Source: WTFY01 sp965205275
GTDB lineage: Bacteria; Pseudomonadota; Gammaproteobacteria; UBA4575
Direction of reading: 5' to 3'
NCBI GenBank assembly: GCA_965205275.1
Contig: OZ242168.1
Coordinates: 1,984,001 to 2,048,000, forward strand
Length of the DNA stretch: 64,000 nt
Positions within the stretch are counted from its first letter, which is position 1; each line of letters opens with the position of its first letter. Both the position numbers and the translations under genes were made by a program. Shown in pieces: positions 1-8,880 of this stretch. The notes below the pieces were generated by a model that worked only from the letters and a program-made list of their open reading frames with translations, was not told the DNA's origin and did no database searches.

Positions 1-669
1 CTGGAATTGCGACCGCCTCCCGGAATGCCGCTGGAAGTGGTCATTGAGAAAATAAAACAGGAGGTCATACCGTTGATGGAACGGGAGCTTCCTGAGGATG
101 GGGAAATTCGACTCAGTGGGTCTGCGGATAATCTGAAGACAGCAATTAGAAGTTTTGCCAGCAGTTTTGTCCTGGCAGTGATTATTCTTTATCTTTTGAT
201 CAGTGCCCTGTTTCGATCATTTGTCGATAGCATCCTGGTTATCCTGGTCTTGCCTCTTGCTACCGTAGGCGGCGTGCTTGTGTTGCGACTACTGAATCTT
301 CCTGCGGACTTATTGACCATGCTGGGTTTTATTGTTCTGCTGGGTCTGGTTGTGAACAATGCGATCTTGCTGGTGCATCAGGCACGCACCGCCGAACGCA
401 GGGGCAAGTCGAGGCGCCAGGCAGTAGGTGAGTCAGTACGTGTGCGTTTGCGACCCATACTCATGAGCACCCTGACCAGCATTTTTGGAATGTTGCCTTT
501 ATTGCTCATTCCGGGAGCGGGCTCTGAGCTTTATAAGGGTTTTGCAGGTGTGATTGTTGGCGGCATGGTCGTGAGCACTGCCTTCACGCTGATTCTGTTA
601 CCCAGCCTTTTGCAACTTGGAAAAGCAAAGCCGTTTGCAGGGCATGCAGTTGAAACCCAGCCGGCCTGA
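1..669 (+). CDS. RND efflux pump permease, C-terminal end (partial)
   Basis: The reading frame is open from base 1, so the start lies outside the window; about 222 codons remain. The protein is the last part of an AcrB-type resistance-nodulation-division permease, an inner-membrane proton-driven pump. After a short periplasmic piece there are hydrophobic helices near residues 55-75 (ILYLLISALF), 80-100, 105-125 and two more near the C-terminus, matching the last transmembrane bundle of the family. Typical features are the GFIVLLGLVVNNAILLV helix and the basic cytoplasmic loop before RPILMSTLTSIFGMLPLLL. The substrate cannot be told from this end. The next gene is convergent. Confidence 0.85.
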   Translation: MELRPPPGMPLEVVIEKIKQEVIPLMERELPEDGEIRLSGSADNLKTAIRSFASSFVLAVIILYLLISALFRSFVDSILVILVLPLATVGGVLVLRLLNLPADLLTMLGFIVLLGLVVNNAILLVHQARTAERRGKSRRQAVGESVRVRLRPILMSTLTSIFGMLPLLLIPGAGSELYKGFAGVIVGGMVVSTAFTLILLPSLLQLGKAKPFAGHAVETQPA

Positions 670-708
670 GATAATCCGGGTAGCCTTCGGACCGGGAAAA
701 TGCAGTGC

Positions 709-1743
709 CTATTTTGCAGTCAGTTTGATCTCTATCCTTCTGTTTTTGGCATAGGCCTCGGGGGTTGCAGCGGTGTCCAGTGGATGGAATTCACCGAACC
801 CGGTTGCTGCGAGACGTTCTGGTGGAACTCCCTGCGCAATCATGTATCTCACTATGGCCAAGGCTCTTGCTGTGGACAATTCCCAGTTTGAGGGAAATTC
901 CGGTGTGTTGATTTCCCTCAGGTCGGTATGTCCATCAACACGTATTACCCAGTCAATATCATCCGGTATATCGGCCGCTATCGTATTGATAGTCCGGGCC
1001 AGTAGGGCTACCTGCTGTTTGCCACGTTCACCCAGGCTGGCAGAAGCGGTATCGAACAGGAGTTCTGACTGCAGGATAAACCTGTCTCCTACAACCTGTA
1101 TATTGGGATTTCCCCCCAGTAAATCACGTAGACGACCAAAAAAATTGGAACGGTAGTGTGCCAGTCTGTGTACCATTTCAAGCAGGGACCTGTTCAGGTT
1201 TTGGGAAAATTTTTCCAGGTCTTCATCGTTCGTACTCATTTCGAGCCCCATGATCTCCGATATAGCACCAAGCTGCTCGCGCAGCATTTTGACCTGCCTG
1301 TTGATTAACTCTATTTGCGCCACGGAGCGAGCCGAGAGTTCTTTTTCTGTTCTCAGAGTTTCACGACTCGCCTGAAGCTGGCCAGAAAGACCCGCAACCT
1401 CTTCTTCCAGTTGCTGGCGTAATTCAATTAATAACTCTGCATCCGTCTGCAGCGTGGCGAGGTCTTTAGTCTTGTCTGAAAGATGTGCAGTCAGTTTTTC
1501 AACGCGTTGCTGCAAATCTGCAGCGCTTGTTTTTTCCGTGACAAGCAACTCTGAAAGATGCACAGCCACCCGATCAAGCTCCGAAATCTTTTCTTCCTTG
1601 CTACTCAGCGTAACACTCAGGTAAAACTGCCCGATCATAAATATTAACAGTATGAATACTATGACAATCAGCAGGGCAGACAATGCGTCTACGAAACCTG
1701 GCCAGATATCGATATTGCGCCGGGATGAATAAGAGGGCTGCAC
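709..1743 (-). CDS. MotB/OmpA-family peptidoglycan-binding membrane protein
   Basis: A 344-residue protein. It has one transmembrane helix near residues 17-42 (FVDALSALLIVIVFILLIF), a long coiled coil at about 45-190 rich in Glu, Gln and Leu heptads, and a C-terminal OmpA-like domain at about 215-340 with the typical DGHTD, ATGFGEFHPLD and NRRIEI motifs. Such proteins anchor ion-driven stator complexes to the cell wall. It starts 9 bp after the stop of the MotA/TolQ-like gene and is surely co-transcribed with it. No flagellar, Tol or gliding genes are nearby, so the load it drives is unknown. The known MotAB-like pair of the Zorya defence system was considered, but ZorC, ZorD and ZorE partners are absent. 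Confidence 0.85.
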   Translation of the reverse strand: MQPSYSSRRNIDIWPGFVDALSALLIVIVFILLIFMIGQFYLSVTLSSKEEKISELDRVAVHLSELLVTEKTSAADLQQRVEKLTAHLSDKTKDLATLQTDAELLIELRQQLEEEVAGLSGQLQASRETLRTEKELSARSVAQIELINRQVKMLREQLGAISEIMGLEMSTNDEDLEKFSQNLNRSLLEMVHRLAHYRSNFFGRLRDLLGGNPNIQVVGDRFILQSELLFDTASASLGERGKQQVALLARTINTIAADIPDDIDWVIRVDGHTDLREINTPEFPSNWELSTARALAIVRYMIAQGVPPERLAATGFGEFHPLDTAATPEAYAKNRRIEIKLTAK

Positions 1744-1752
1744 GTTTTTGGA

Positions 1753-2760
1753 TTATTCGCGATGTGCCAGGGATGCACCGATTGTGCGTGCCAGAATGCG
1801 CAGTTCCTTGCGCAGTTCTTCCGATAGCGGTTGCTGATCCCGTTTCATATATTCGTTTAACTCGGCTAGCTGGCGTGTGAGTTCAAACAGGTTTGAATCA
1901 AGCCTGGATCGTTCATCCACCTGGCCACTCAGGGCTCGCTCCAGGTTCTCGATGCCATCAGCAGTTTTTTCTAACAAGGCCTGTACATATTCCGGTACGG
2001 ATGCCTCGCCGGTTGCAGCCAATGTGCCTGAAGAAAGGCGTGTAATACTGGAAAGCCATTCTTCCAGTTCATTGAAAAACCTCCTTTGCGCATGGCCTGT
2101 CTGCAGGTCTGTAAAGCCCAGCACCAATGAGCCGGCCAGACCAAAAAAAGATGAACTGAACGCAATGCCCATGCCCGCCAAGGGTTGTTGCAGCCCCAGC
2201 TTCAGATTTTCAAATAACAATAAACTGTTTTCACCTTCGGCAGACATACCCTTGATCACATTGCTCGCTGAACTGACCGTGGTCAGCAACCCCCAGAACG
2301 TACCCAGCAGCCCTAAAAATATCAGCAGGCCAATCAGGTAACGTGATATGTCACGGGACTCCTCCAGACGATTCGTGATGCTGTCCAGCAGGGAACGCAT
2401 GGACAGGGTGGATAACGTAAGGTGGTCACTGGTTTTTTGGGACAGCATCCGCGCCATGGGCGCGAGTAAAGGCGTGACCCTTCCGGAAGTGCTTACATCT
2501 TTGGTAGTGCGAAAATGTTCGATCCATTCAATGTCCTTGATCAGGTGAACCACTTGTTGAAAGTTGTACGCCAGGCCGACAAGCAGGACCAGTAAAATCA
2601 GGGAGTTGAACCATGGATTGGTTTTGAACGCAAAGATGATCGGGTCGTAGGTGGTCAGAACAACAACGCATGCACTCAGCACAAAAACTACCATCCACGT
2701 TAACACAAGGTAAGGTTTTGTCATGATAGGTTGGGTACTGTTGGGTTGTTTGTATTCCAT
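1753..2760 (-). CDS. MotA/TolQ/ExbB-like proton channel protein
   Basis: A 335-residue integral membrane protein. Two transmembrane helices lie near residues 14-36 and 48-66. Two more, near 140-165 (LIGLLIFLGLLGTFWGLLTTV) and 195-215 (GIAFSSSFFGLAGSLVLGF), carry the conserved MotA_ExbB pore pattern (GxLGTFxG and GMGxAFxxSxxGL). The C-terminal third is soluble and helical. In the family this subunit forms the proton channel of a stator with a MotB-like partner, here the next gene downstream. The start ATG at 2760 is followed by a short hydrophilic N-terminus. Specific role unknown. Confidence 0.85.
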   Translation of the reverse strand: MEYKQPNSTQPIMTKPYLVLTWMVVFVLSACVVVLTTYDPIIFAFKTNPWFNSLILLVLLVGLAYNFQQVVHLIKDIEWIEHFRTTKDVSTSGRVTPLLAPMARMLSQKTSDHLTLSTLSMRSLLDSITNRLEESRDISRYLIGLLIFLGLLGTFWGLLTTVSSASNVIKGMSAEGENSLLLFENLKLGLQQPLAGMGIAFSSSFFGLAGSLVLGFTDLQTGHAQRRFFNELEEWLSSITRLSSGTLAATGEASVPEYVQALLEKTADGIENLERALSGQVDERSRLDSNLFELTRQLAELNEYMKRDQQPLSEELRKELRILARTIGASLAHRE

Positions 2761-2844
2761 GTTAGCATGTCATATCAGTCTCTACATATACATAAAATGA
2801 AGGCGACAGGGCACGCCAAGAATCAGTAATTTTTTATTGTCTGG

Positions 2845-3645
2845 TTACGGGCGATACTTTTTACGTTGTTGTCGAACCAGGTCGTATGCCTTGCGTATTT
2901 CCTGTGTCTTGTCTGTGGCGACCTTGACCATCTCTTCCGGCAAACCTCTGGAGACCAGCTTGTCCGGATGATGCTGGTTCATTAATCTGCGATAGGCCTT
3001 CTTGACTTCTGCCTCTGCCGCCTTCGGGTCAACACCGAGAATTCTGTATGCGTTTTTTATTTCGGATGCCGGTGGTGGTCGCGTACCCCCGGTATGCTGC
3101 TGCTGCCCAAAGATTATCGATTCCAGCTGCGCAAGCCACGCGAGAGGATAGCACAGCTTGTTGCAGATATGATGTAAAATACGTTCTTCTTCCGGGTCTT
3201 TGACGCCGTCTGCATAAGCGGCCTGCAATTGAATTTCTATGAACATCTGGATAAGTGTGGTCTTGCGATGGCACTCCTTGCGAAATTGTTCAAGCACATC
3301 GTCCAGCATGAAGTCGGCCTGTCTGCCCTGATTGAACAGTTCAACGGCAGCTTTGCGTTGTTCTTCGTTTAAACGCATCTGCGCGATTATCTGTTCTGCA
3401 AGCTGGATTTCTTTTGGGGAAACATGCCCGTCGGCTTTGGCGATATAGCCCATTACAGAAAACGTTGCAGTAAAAAAAGCGGCCTGGGTGCGTTCCCGGG
3501 AACCCGGGGAAAACCCGAGTTGTTCCTGCTGGCTCGAGGATGACTTGTCCAGCTGATGGCCCAGCATGACACCAATCATTGCCCCAAGGGGCCCGCCCAG
3601 GGCAAACCCCAATCCGCCCCCTGCCAGTTTTCCCCACCAACTCAT
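2845..3645 (-). CDS. djlA: Co-chaperone DjlA (membrane-anchored J-protein)
   Basis: A 266-residue protein with the three parts of DjlA. The N-terminal glycine-rich membrane segment at residues 5-30 (LAGGGLGFALGGPLGAMIGV) is followed by a TerB-like helical domain at about 55-180 and a C-terminal J-domain at about 200-262. The J-domain contains the diagnostic HPD tripeptide (NQHHPDKL). DjlA stimulates DnaK ATPase at the inner membrane and is linked to envelope stress. The Leu-Gly-Val-Asp start of the J-domain (YRILGVDPKA) is canonical. The gene is single, with its own short upstream region. Confidence 0.93.
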   Translation of the reverse strand: MSWWGKLAGGGLGFALGGPLGAMIGVMLGHQLDKSSSSQQEQLGFSPGSRERTQAAFFTATFSVMGYIAKADGHVSPKEIQLAEQIIAQMRLNEEQRKAAVELFNQGRQADFMLDDVLEQFRKECHRKTTLIQMFIEIQLQAAYADGVKDPEEERILHHICNKLCYPLAWLAQLESIIFGQQQHTGGTRPPPASEIKNAYRILGVDPKAAEAEVKKAYRRLMNQHHPDKLVSRGLPEEMVKVATDKTQEIRKAYDLVRQQRKKYRP

Positions 3646-3715
3646 CGTCGTACTGCCTGCCCTGTATGCATAATCATCGGATTCTTACAATTTTACCAGT
3701 GCGGGCCAAGCATCG

Positions 3716-5020
3716 CTATTTCGCACAGGTTCTGAATCCTGCAAAGACATCATTCCGGTCTGCCCCGTAGTAATTGCGCCAGGTATTGTGGATCATACGT
3801 CTGCGGGTCGTCCAGGCACCCCCACGCAATACCTTTGTCTGGCCGAATAGCGGTCGGGAATATTCCGTATACCAGTCGGGCGAAAAACCCGGATAGGGCA
3901 AAAACGTCGAATCCGTCCACTCCCATACATTGCCAAGCATTTGCCGGCAGCCCAATGCACTGTCGCCACCAGAGCATGCGTCTACTGCAACGGTACCCGG
4001 GCTCGTACTGTCCAGATTGGCACAATTTACAGATGCATCATCTCCCCAGGGAAACAATGCCTTGTGCAGCACACCATCGGTCTGTTTGTCTGGATTGCAG
4101 GCTGTGGCAAATTCCCATTCTGCCTCTGTAGGCAAACGACGATTTGCCCATTTGCAAAAAGCCCTGGCTTCATACCAGCTGATATGGATCACCGGATGAG
4201 ACAATGCCAGGGCAGGCCACTGGTCGAACTGCCTTGCATACCATGTAGGTCCTGAATCCTTTTTCCAGTACACAGGGCATTCAAGACCCTGCTCACAGCG
4301 CCAGCGCCATCCCTCCTGGCACCAGTATTTCTCCGTCGTATACCCCTTGGCTTCAACAAACTCTGCATAATCCTGATTGCTCACTGCGTACCTGGCAATA
4401 TTGAATGGAGCGAGTGTAACCTTGTGTGCCCATTTCTCATTATCAAACATAAATTCGCCGTCCCGTTCTGCACCTAACATGAACCGACCACCTGCGATTT
4501 CGATATCTTCATTCACCGGAGGCCTGGTGTCGCCGGCGGGTGCTTTTTTCTGCATGAAACCCGGCGCTGGATAGGCCAGTGTCTGGTGTGTATACGTCAG
4601 GGCCTCGCCATGCATGTCTTCATGAAACAGGGCCAGCAGGTAAAAGTATTTTGCGGAATCGTTAAGTTCGATCCGGTTCAGCTGCAAAAGCTCTGCTGAC
4701 AACACGTCATCCATATACCTGAGGGTATCAACAATGTTTGGCAATGGCAGGTTCCAGCGCTGTTCATGCTGAATCGATATGGAGTCGAACAATTCATCCG
4801 AGCCTGGAAGAACTTCCGGTTGCTTGCCCAGATGACGTAATACCCACAGTTCATGAAAGTAAGCAGTATGTGCAATTTCCCAGCACAATGGATTTATAGT
4901 GGGCAGTCTGGGACCCAGTAATTGCTGCTCATCCAGGTCCGCTACCAGTGCCAGTGTTCTGGAACGCGCATCCCGTAATGCAGCTGTTAGATTTTCTACT
5001 GTAGCGTGTCTGTAATTCAT
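3716..5020 (-). CDS. senA: EgtB-like SenA, selenoneine synthase (probable)
   Basis: A 434-residue non-heme iron enzyme of the EgtB/SUMF1 family. The N-terminal DinB-like half has the iron-ligand motif HEDMHGE (HxxxHxE) near residue 135 and an upstream conserved His (AHTAYFHE). The C-terminal half (about 180-434) is a formylglycine-generating-enzyme/SUMF1 fold with RRLPTEAEWEFA, GNVWEWT and VLRGGAW blocks. EgtB enzymes join hercynine to a sulfur donor; the SenA branch uses a selenosugar. The assignment to SenA rests on its location: it is divergent, 88 bp apart, from a SenB-type glycosyltransferase, with a SelD-family gene next to that. Start chosen at ATG 5020, where EgtB-like homology begins; the frame is open further upstream. 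No EgtD is in the window, so hercynine must be made by genes elsewhere. Confidence 0.85.
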   Translation of the reverse strand: MNYRHATVENLTAALRDARSRTLALVADLDEQQLLGPRLPTINPLCWEIAHTAYFHELWVLRHLGKQPEVLPGSDELFDSISIQHEQRWNLPLPNIVDTLRYMDDVLSAELLQLNRIELNDSAKYFYLLALFHEDMHGEALTYTHQTLAYPAPGFMQKKAPAGDTRPPVNEDIEIAGGRFMLGAERDGEFMFDNEKWAHKVTLAPFNIARYAVSNQDYAEFVEAKGYTTEKYWCQEGWRWRCEQGLECPVYWKKDSGPTWYARQFDQWPALALSHPVIHISWYEARAFCKWANRRLPTEAEWEFATACNPDKQTDGVLHKALFPWGDDASVNCANLDSTSPGTVAVDACSGGDSALGCRQMLGNVWEWTDSTFLPYPGFSPDWYTEYSRPLFGQTKVLRGGAWTTRRRMIHNTWRNYYGADRNDVFAGFRTCAK

Positions 5021-5108
5021 GGGGTATTCGTGTTGCAGTGCACCTGGAACCCGGATAAGGCAATATACCCTGTTATCCATACCATAATGTAATAGCACGT
5101 ATTTTATT

Positions 5109-6062
5109 ATGAAAATTGCCCTCATTACGCCAGCATTACCTCGTTCCCGTGCAGGAAATCGTGCTACGGCCACCCGCTGGAGAAATATATTGGCTGAACT
5201 GGGGCACAGGGTAGACGTGAAAACTGTCTTTACCGGAGGCCGGTATGACGCCATGGTTGCGTTGCATGCATGGCGCAGTGCTGCATCGATACGTCGCTTC
5301 CATACACAATATCCTGACAGGTTGCTGGTGGTGGCATTGACCGGTACCGATTTATACAAATTCATCAGGACCTGTCCTGAACCCACTTTATACTCAATAC
5401 AGGCCGCAGATCTGCTGATTACCCTGCATGACCTCGCAGGCCTGGCGATTCCTGAAATATACAGAAAAAAAATATCGGTGATCCATCAATCGGCAAGACC
5501 GGTAGTTCGTAAACCTGGAAAGAGAGGAAACAGGTTCAAGGTATGTGTGATCGGGCATTTGCGCGAGGAAAAAGACCCGCTGCGTGCGGCCTATGCGGTT
5601 CGCAGGCTACCTGCTCATTCCCGTATGCAGGTGGATCAGTATGGCAAGGCTCATACACAGGAGTGGGCAGAACGGGCAGAAAAAGAGATGCGGGACAATA
5701 TTCGATACCGCTGGCATGGTGAGGTACCACACTGGCAGGTGCGTAAAGCATATGCTGCAGCAGATCTGATGGTGCTGAGTTCCAGAATGGAAGGCGGGGC
5801 CAATGTAATTTCAGAAGCCTGTGTAGCAGGACTGCCGACGATCGCATCAGATATTGCGGGTTCTGTTGGTTTGTTAGGGGAAAGCTATCCTGGCTATTAT
5901 GCTGTGGGCAACACCCGGGCATTACGTGACCTGCTTCTCAGGGCCGAGGCGGATACGGTCTGGTTGAGGAATTTACAAACCACATGCCTGGCGAAAGCCG
6001 GGTTGTTTTCCTATGAGCGCGAGAAAAATAAATGGAAGACACTGTTAAGCAATATTGCCTGA
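5109..6062 (+). CDS. senB: SenB-type glycosyltransferase, selenosugar synthase (probable)
   Basis: A 317-residue GT4/GT-B glycosyltransferase-like protein of the group usually found beside EgtB-like genes. The N-terminal Rossmann half begins MKIALITPALPRSRAGNRAT. The C-terminal half has the donor-site pattern SSRMEGGANVISEA near residue 225, where GT4 enzymes bind the nucleotide sugar with a Glu. In the described selenoneine pathway SenB makes a seleno-sugar from selenophosphate and a UDP-sugar, which SenA then uses. The divergent senA and the convergent senC give the expected three-gene set. The naming is inference from family plus context. Confidence 0.82.
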   Translation: MKIALITPALPRSRAGNRATATRWRNILAELGHRVDVKTVFTGGRYDAMVALHAWRSAASIRRFHTQYPDRLLVVALTGTDLYKFIRTCPEPTLYSIQAADLLITLHDLAGLAIPEIYRKKISVIHQSARPVVRKPGKRGNRFKVCVIGHLREEKDPLRAAYAVRRLPAHSRMQVDQYGKAHTQEWAERAEKEMRDNIRYRWHGEVPHWQVRKAYAAADLMVLSSRMEGGANVISEACVAGLPTIASDIAGSVGLLGESYPGYYAVGNTRALRDLLLRAEADTVWLRNLQTTCLAKAGLFSYEREKNKWKTLLSNIA

Positions 6063-6420
6063 TATCCGCACTGTGTGGCTGATTTTGACCGTGTGTGCAT
6101 CCTCAAAAACCGGACGGGAGATGAGCGCTTGCATACGATTCACACCCCCTGTCATGCAGTAACGCTCTATCAAAGTATTTGATTAATACTATAACGAAGT
6201 TTTAGTTGTGCAGTTAACAAGCTCCGCGTACTCTAGTCAGTGTGAGTGTTTTATTGTTGTTTTTGATTGCAGGCCAGACAAGCAACAGAACGCAGATCGA
6301 CTTGGCGTAACTTCACAATCATGTCTTGGAAATGCAGAATACTGCAGGACAAGATAACTTTAACGTCATAGCGTACAACTCGATGCGACAAAACATCACC
6401 AACAAAGACCGGCCTGCGTG
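6063..6420. other. 358-bp stretch between senB and its terminator
   Basis: No confident gene. An open frame on the minus strand (6251-6460, possible ATG 6460, 69 codons) would encode a protein starting MASEKESLLEAGFPRRPVFV, 62 bp downstream of senC, but it has no recognisable domain and it contains the terminator hairpin. On the plus strand the segment is either the long 3' untranslated region of senB or a small RNA ending at the hairpin at 6421. Confidence 0.4.
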
Positions 6421-6452
6421 GAAAGCCTGCTTCAAGCAGGCTTTCCTTTTCT
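6421..6452 (+). terminator. Rho-independent terminator after senB
   Basis: A perfect 10-bp stem, GAAAGCCTGC / GCAGGCTTTC, with loop TTCAA, is followed by CTTTTCT on the plus strand. The T-run is only on this side, so it serves plus-strand transcription, from senB 360 bp upstream or from an unannotated small RNA in between. Confidence 0.65.
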
Positions 6453-6521
6453 GAAGCCATGCGACGAACTTGATTTTGCGATTCCAGAAGTTCACAGATC
6501 AGGTCCGGTTTTCATTGCTGC

Positions 6522-8804
6522 TCAGCTGGACTCATCCAGATTGATATATATGGACTCTAGTGCATCACTTGGTTGCTGCACATGCCCAATAACACAGGCA
6601 TGCGGATAACCAAGGCGGTGTAATTCTGTGACACACGCAGCCGCGAGCTGACTGGGGACAGCGGCCAGCAAACCTCCTGAAGTCTGTGGATCAAATAACA
6701 ATGGGTAGAATGGATGTTGCGTGGCCGCTTGCTGGTTTTTGACTGCGCGACGCAGGCGAATGTTGGAGGGTTGCAGGGAACTGAAAATTCCCAGGTCAGT
6801 CGTCTCAAGTGCACCGTCCAGAACCGGTAGCGCATTTAAATCAATACTTATATCCATCTGACCTGCACGTACCATCTCTACCAAATGTCCCAGTACACCA
6901 AAACCCGTAATATCGGTGCATGCATGCACCTCATAGTGGTACAGGCATTGTGCGGCCGTGTGGTTTGAAAGAAGCATGCATTCAATGGCTCCGGCTACCC
7001 AGCGCCCCCTGGCTTTGCTGCGCATTTCTGCAGCAAATAAAGTGCCAGTGCCCACGGGTTTTGTGATGATCAGGGCATCATCAGCCTGCATGCCTCTTTT
7101 GGCGAGTAATTTTTCTCTTTCTATCAGACCTGTAACACTCAGTCCAAAAGAGAGTTCAGCTCCTTCACTGGAATGGCCGCCAACCAGAGTTGTCTTGTGC
7201 TGATTCAGTACCTGTACTGCACCTTCCATTACTTGATAAAGCTGCTGCTCTACAATACTTTCCTTGCCGTAAGGGATTGTGGCAATGGCCATAGCTGCCT
7301 GTGCTTCTGCGCCCATTGCAAACACATCGCTCAGGCTGTGATTGGCTGCAATCTGTCCAAACACATACGGGTCATCCATGAAGGCCCGGAAATAATCCAC
7401 CGATTGTACCTGTACTTTTCCGGCAGGCACTTCTATTACAGCGGCATCGTCTGGGGCATCCAGCCCGAGCAATACATCTTCGCGCATAAACGGCGACAGT
7501 TGATTGATGACGCGACTCAAGACATTACTGCCTATCTTTGCGCCACATCCACCGCAGCGCATCGCAATGGCAGAGAGTTCCTTGAGTGTGTCGTCGCTTA
7601 CCAGTCTGCTGTTGACAGGGTTATCCCGTTTTTCTTCCATTTCCGGGAGGCTGTTGTACTTGCGCATGAATTTCCGGTCGATAGCGTCTTTAAGTTTCCA
7701 CACCCATGCTCCTTCCATGGCGAAAGCTCCCCGTGAAGCTACAGCGTATTGGTTACCCGTGCTGACCAGGCTCAGGAAACTGATTTGTGGTACATGTTTT
7801 TTTAAAGGCCTGCTTTCAAGGGCACGTTTCAGATTTTTATATAAAGGCAGTCCCTGCCGCACCGCGAACACACCTGATTTGGGGCGCGGATAATCGGTAA
7901 CCGTGGCAACGTCTCCTGCTGCAAACACATCACTGTGTGATACAGATTGTAAGGAGCTGTTTATCTGTATAAACCCCCGTTCGTCTACGGCGAGTCCGGA
8001 TTTTCTATACCAGGCCGGAGCTGAAGCATGAGTGGCCCAGATCGTAGCATCGGCATGCAACGAACTGCCGGAATCCAGTTGAAGGGTATGGGGGCTGACC
8101 TCAGTGACCGTACACGCGTTGTGTAGGGTGACCTGGCGTTCTGCCAATATCTGCGTAAAGCGGCGCTGTACAGAGCCGTTGTGTGTAGGCAGGACAAACC
8201 CGTTACCGCAGATGAGGTGAAAACGGAGTTTGTCGACGGGCAAGGCGTGCTTGCGTAATAGCTTTTGCAGATGAAATTGTGTCGCCAGGGCAACCTCAAC
8301 ACCCCCGGCACCTGCGCCCACCACAACGATCTGATAATCGCCTTTTTGTACGAGTACTTCCTCCATTATGGCGTCCCATCCCTGTAGGAACTGATGAATG
8401 GGTTTTACCCCCAACGTATGCTCGCTTGAGCCTGGCACTTCTGTGAAAGAAGGTGTGGATCCGGTATTAATCGAAAGTACGTCATAATGCACGGGCGGGC
8501 GCTTGTCGCAAATGACTTGTTTGTTTTCCAGGTCAAGTGCATTTGCACACGCATGGAACAGGCGTGCTCCCGCGAACCGTGCCAGGGGTTGTAAATCAAT
8601 ATGACTTTCGTCATAGCCGTAATGGCCAGCGATATAGCCAGGCAACATGCCTGAATACGGGGTGTGCACATCGCGGCTGATCAGGGTAATTTGCAGGCCC
8701 GCTACGGGCCTCATGCCGAATTTCTTCAGTACTGCAACATGGCTATGGCCGCCCCCGATTAACACCAGGTCCTTGATCACTGCGCTATGTTTCGAATTTT
8801 GCAC
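6522..8804 (-). CDS. senC: SenC/SelD selenophosphate synthetase fused to FAD/NAD oxidoreductase
   Basis: A 760-residue two-domain protein. Residues 1-390 are an NDH-2-like pyridine-nucleotide-disulfide oxidoreductase with FAD motif LVLIGGGHSHVAVLKKFG, NAD motif VVVGAGAGGVEVAL and the second FAD block DVFAAGDVA. Residues about 410-760 are SelD: the catalytic glycine-rich segment is RCGGCGAKIG, with Cys rather than selenocysteine, then LGLDAPDDAAVIEV, VGGHSSEGAE and DPQTSGGLL. SelD converts selenide and ATP to selenophosphate. The oxidoreductase fusion is known in some SelD proteins; its task is unproven and may be to supply reduced selenium. Beside senA and senB it most likely feeds selenoneine. 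It could also serve selenouridine or selenocysteine formation, but no selA, selB or mnmH is in the window. Confidence 0.9.
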   Translation of the reverse strand: MQNSKHSAVIKDLVLIGGGHSHVAVLKKFGMRPVAGLQITLISRDVHTPYSGMLPGYIAGHYGYDESHIDLQPLARFAGARLFHACANALDLENKQVICDKRPPVHYDVLSINTGSTPSFTEVPGSSEHTLGVKPIHQFLQGWDAIMEEVLVQKGDYQIVVVGAGAGGVEVALATQFHLQKLLRKHALPVDKLRFHLICGNGFVLPTHNGSVQRRFTQILAERQVTLHNACTVTEVSPHTLQLDSGSSLHADATIWATHASAPAWYRKSGLAVDERGFIQINSSLQSVSHSDVFAAGDVATVTDYPRPKSGVFAVRQGLPLYKNLKRALESRPLKKHVPQISFLSLVSTGNQYAVASRGAFAMEGAWVWKLKDAIDRKFMRKYNSLPEMEEKRDNPVNSRLVSDDTLKELSAIAMRCGGCGAKIGSNVLSRVINQLSPFMREDVLLGLDAPDDAAVIEVPAGKVQVQSVDYFRAFMDDPYVFGQIAANHSLSDVFAMGAEAQAAMAIATIPYGKESIVEQQLYQVMEGAVQVLNQHKTTLVGGHSSEGAELSFGLSVTGLIEREKLLAKRGMQADDALIITKPVGTGTLFAAEMRSKARGRWVAGAIECMLLSNHTAAQCLYHYEVHACTDITGFGVLGHLVEMVRAGQMDISIDLNALPVLDGALETTDLGIFSSLQPSNIRLRRAVKNQQAATQHPFYPLLFDPQTSGGLLAAVPSQLAAACVTELHRLGYPHACVIGHVQQPSDALESIYINLDESS

Positions 8805-8880
8805 GAAATGTTGTCCGGTTTGGATTAATTTAAATGAGCCTTGTCGGCATCAATGACCCACTCCAGCCCTGTTTAGGCTG

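Noticed and set aside
709..2760. Zorya anti-phage system
   Set aside because: ZorA/ZorB-like pair only; no ZorC, ZorD or ZorE next to it, and the channel protein lacks the long ZorA tail.
6251..6460. 69-codon minus-strand frame behind senC
   Set aside because: Contains the terminator hairpin, has no ribosome site or known domain; kept only as a possibility in the gap note.
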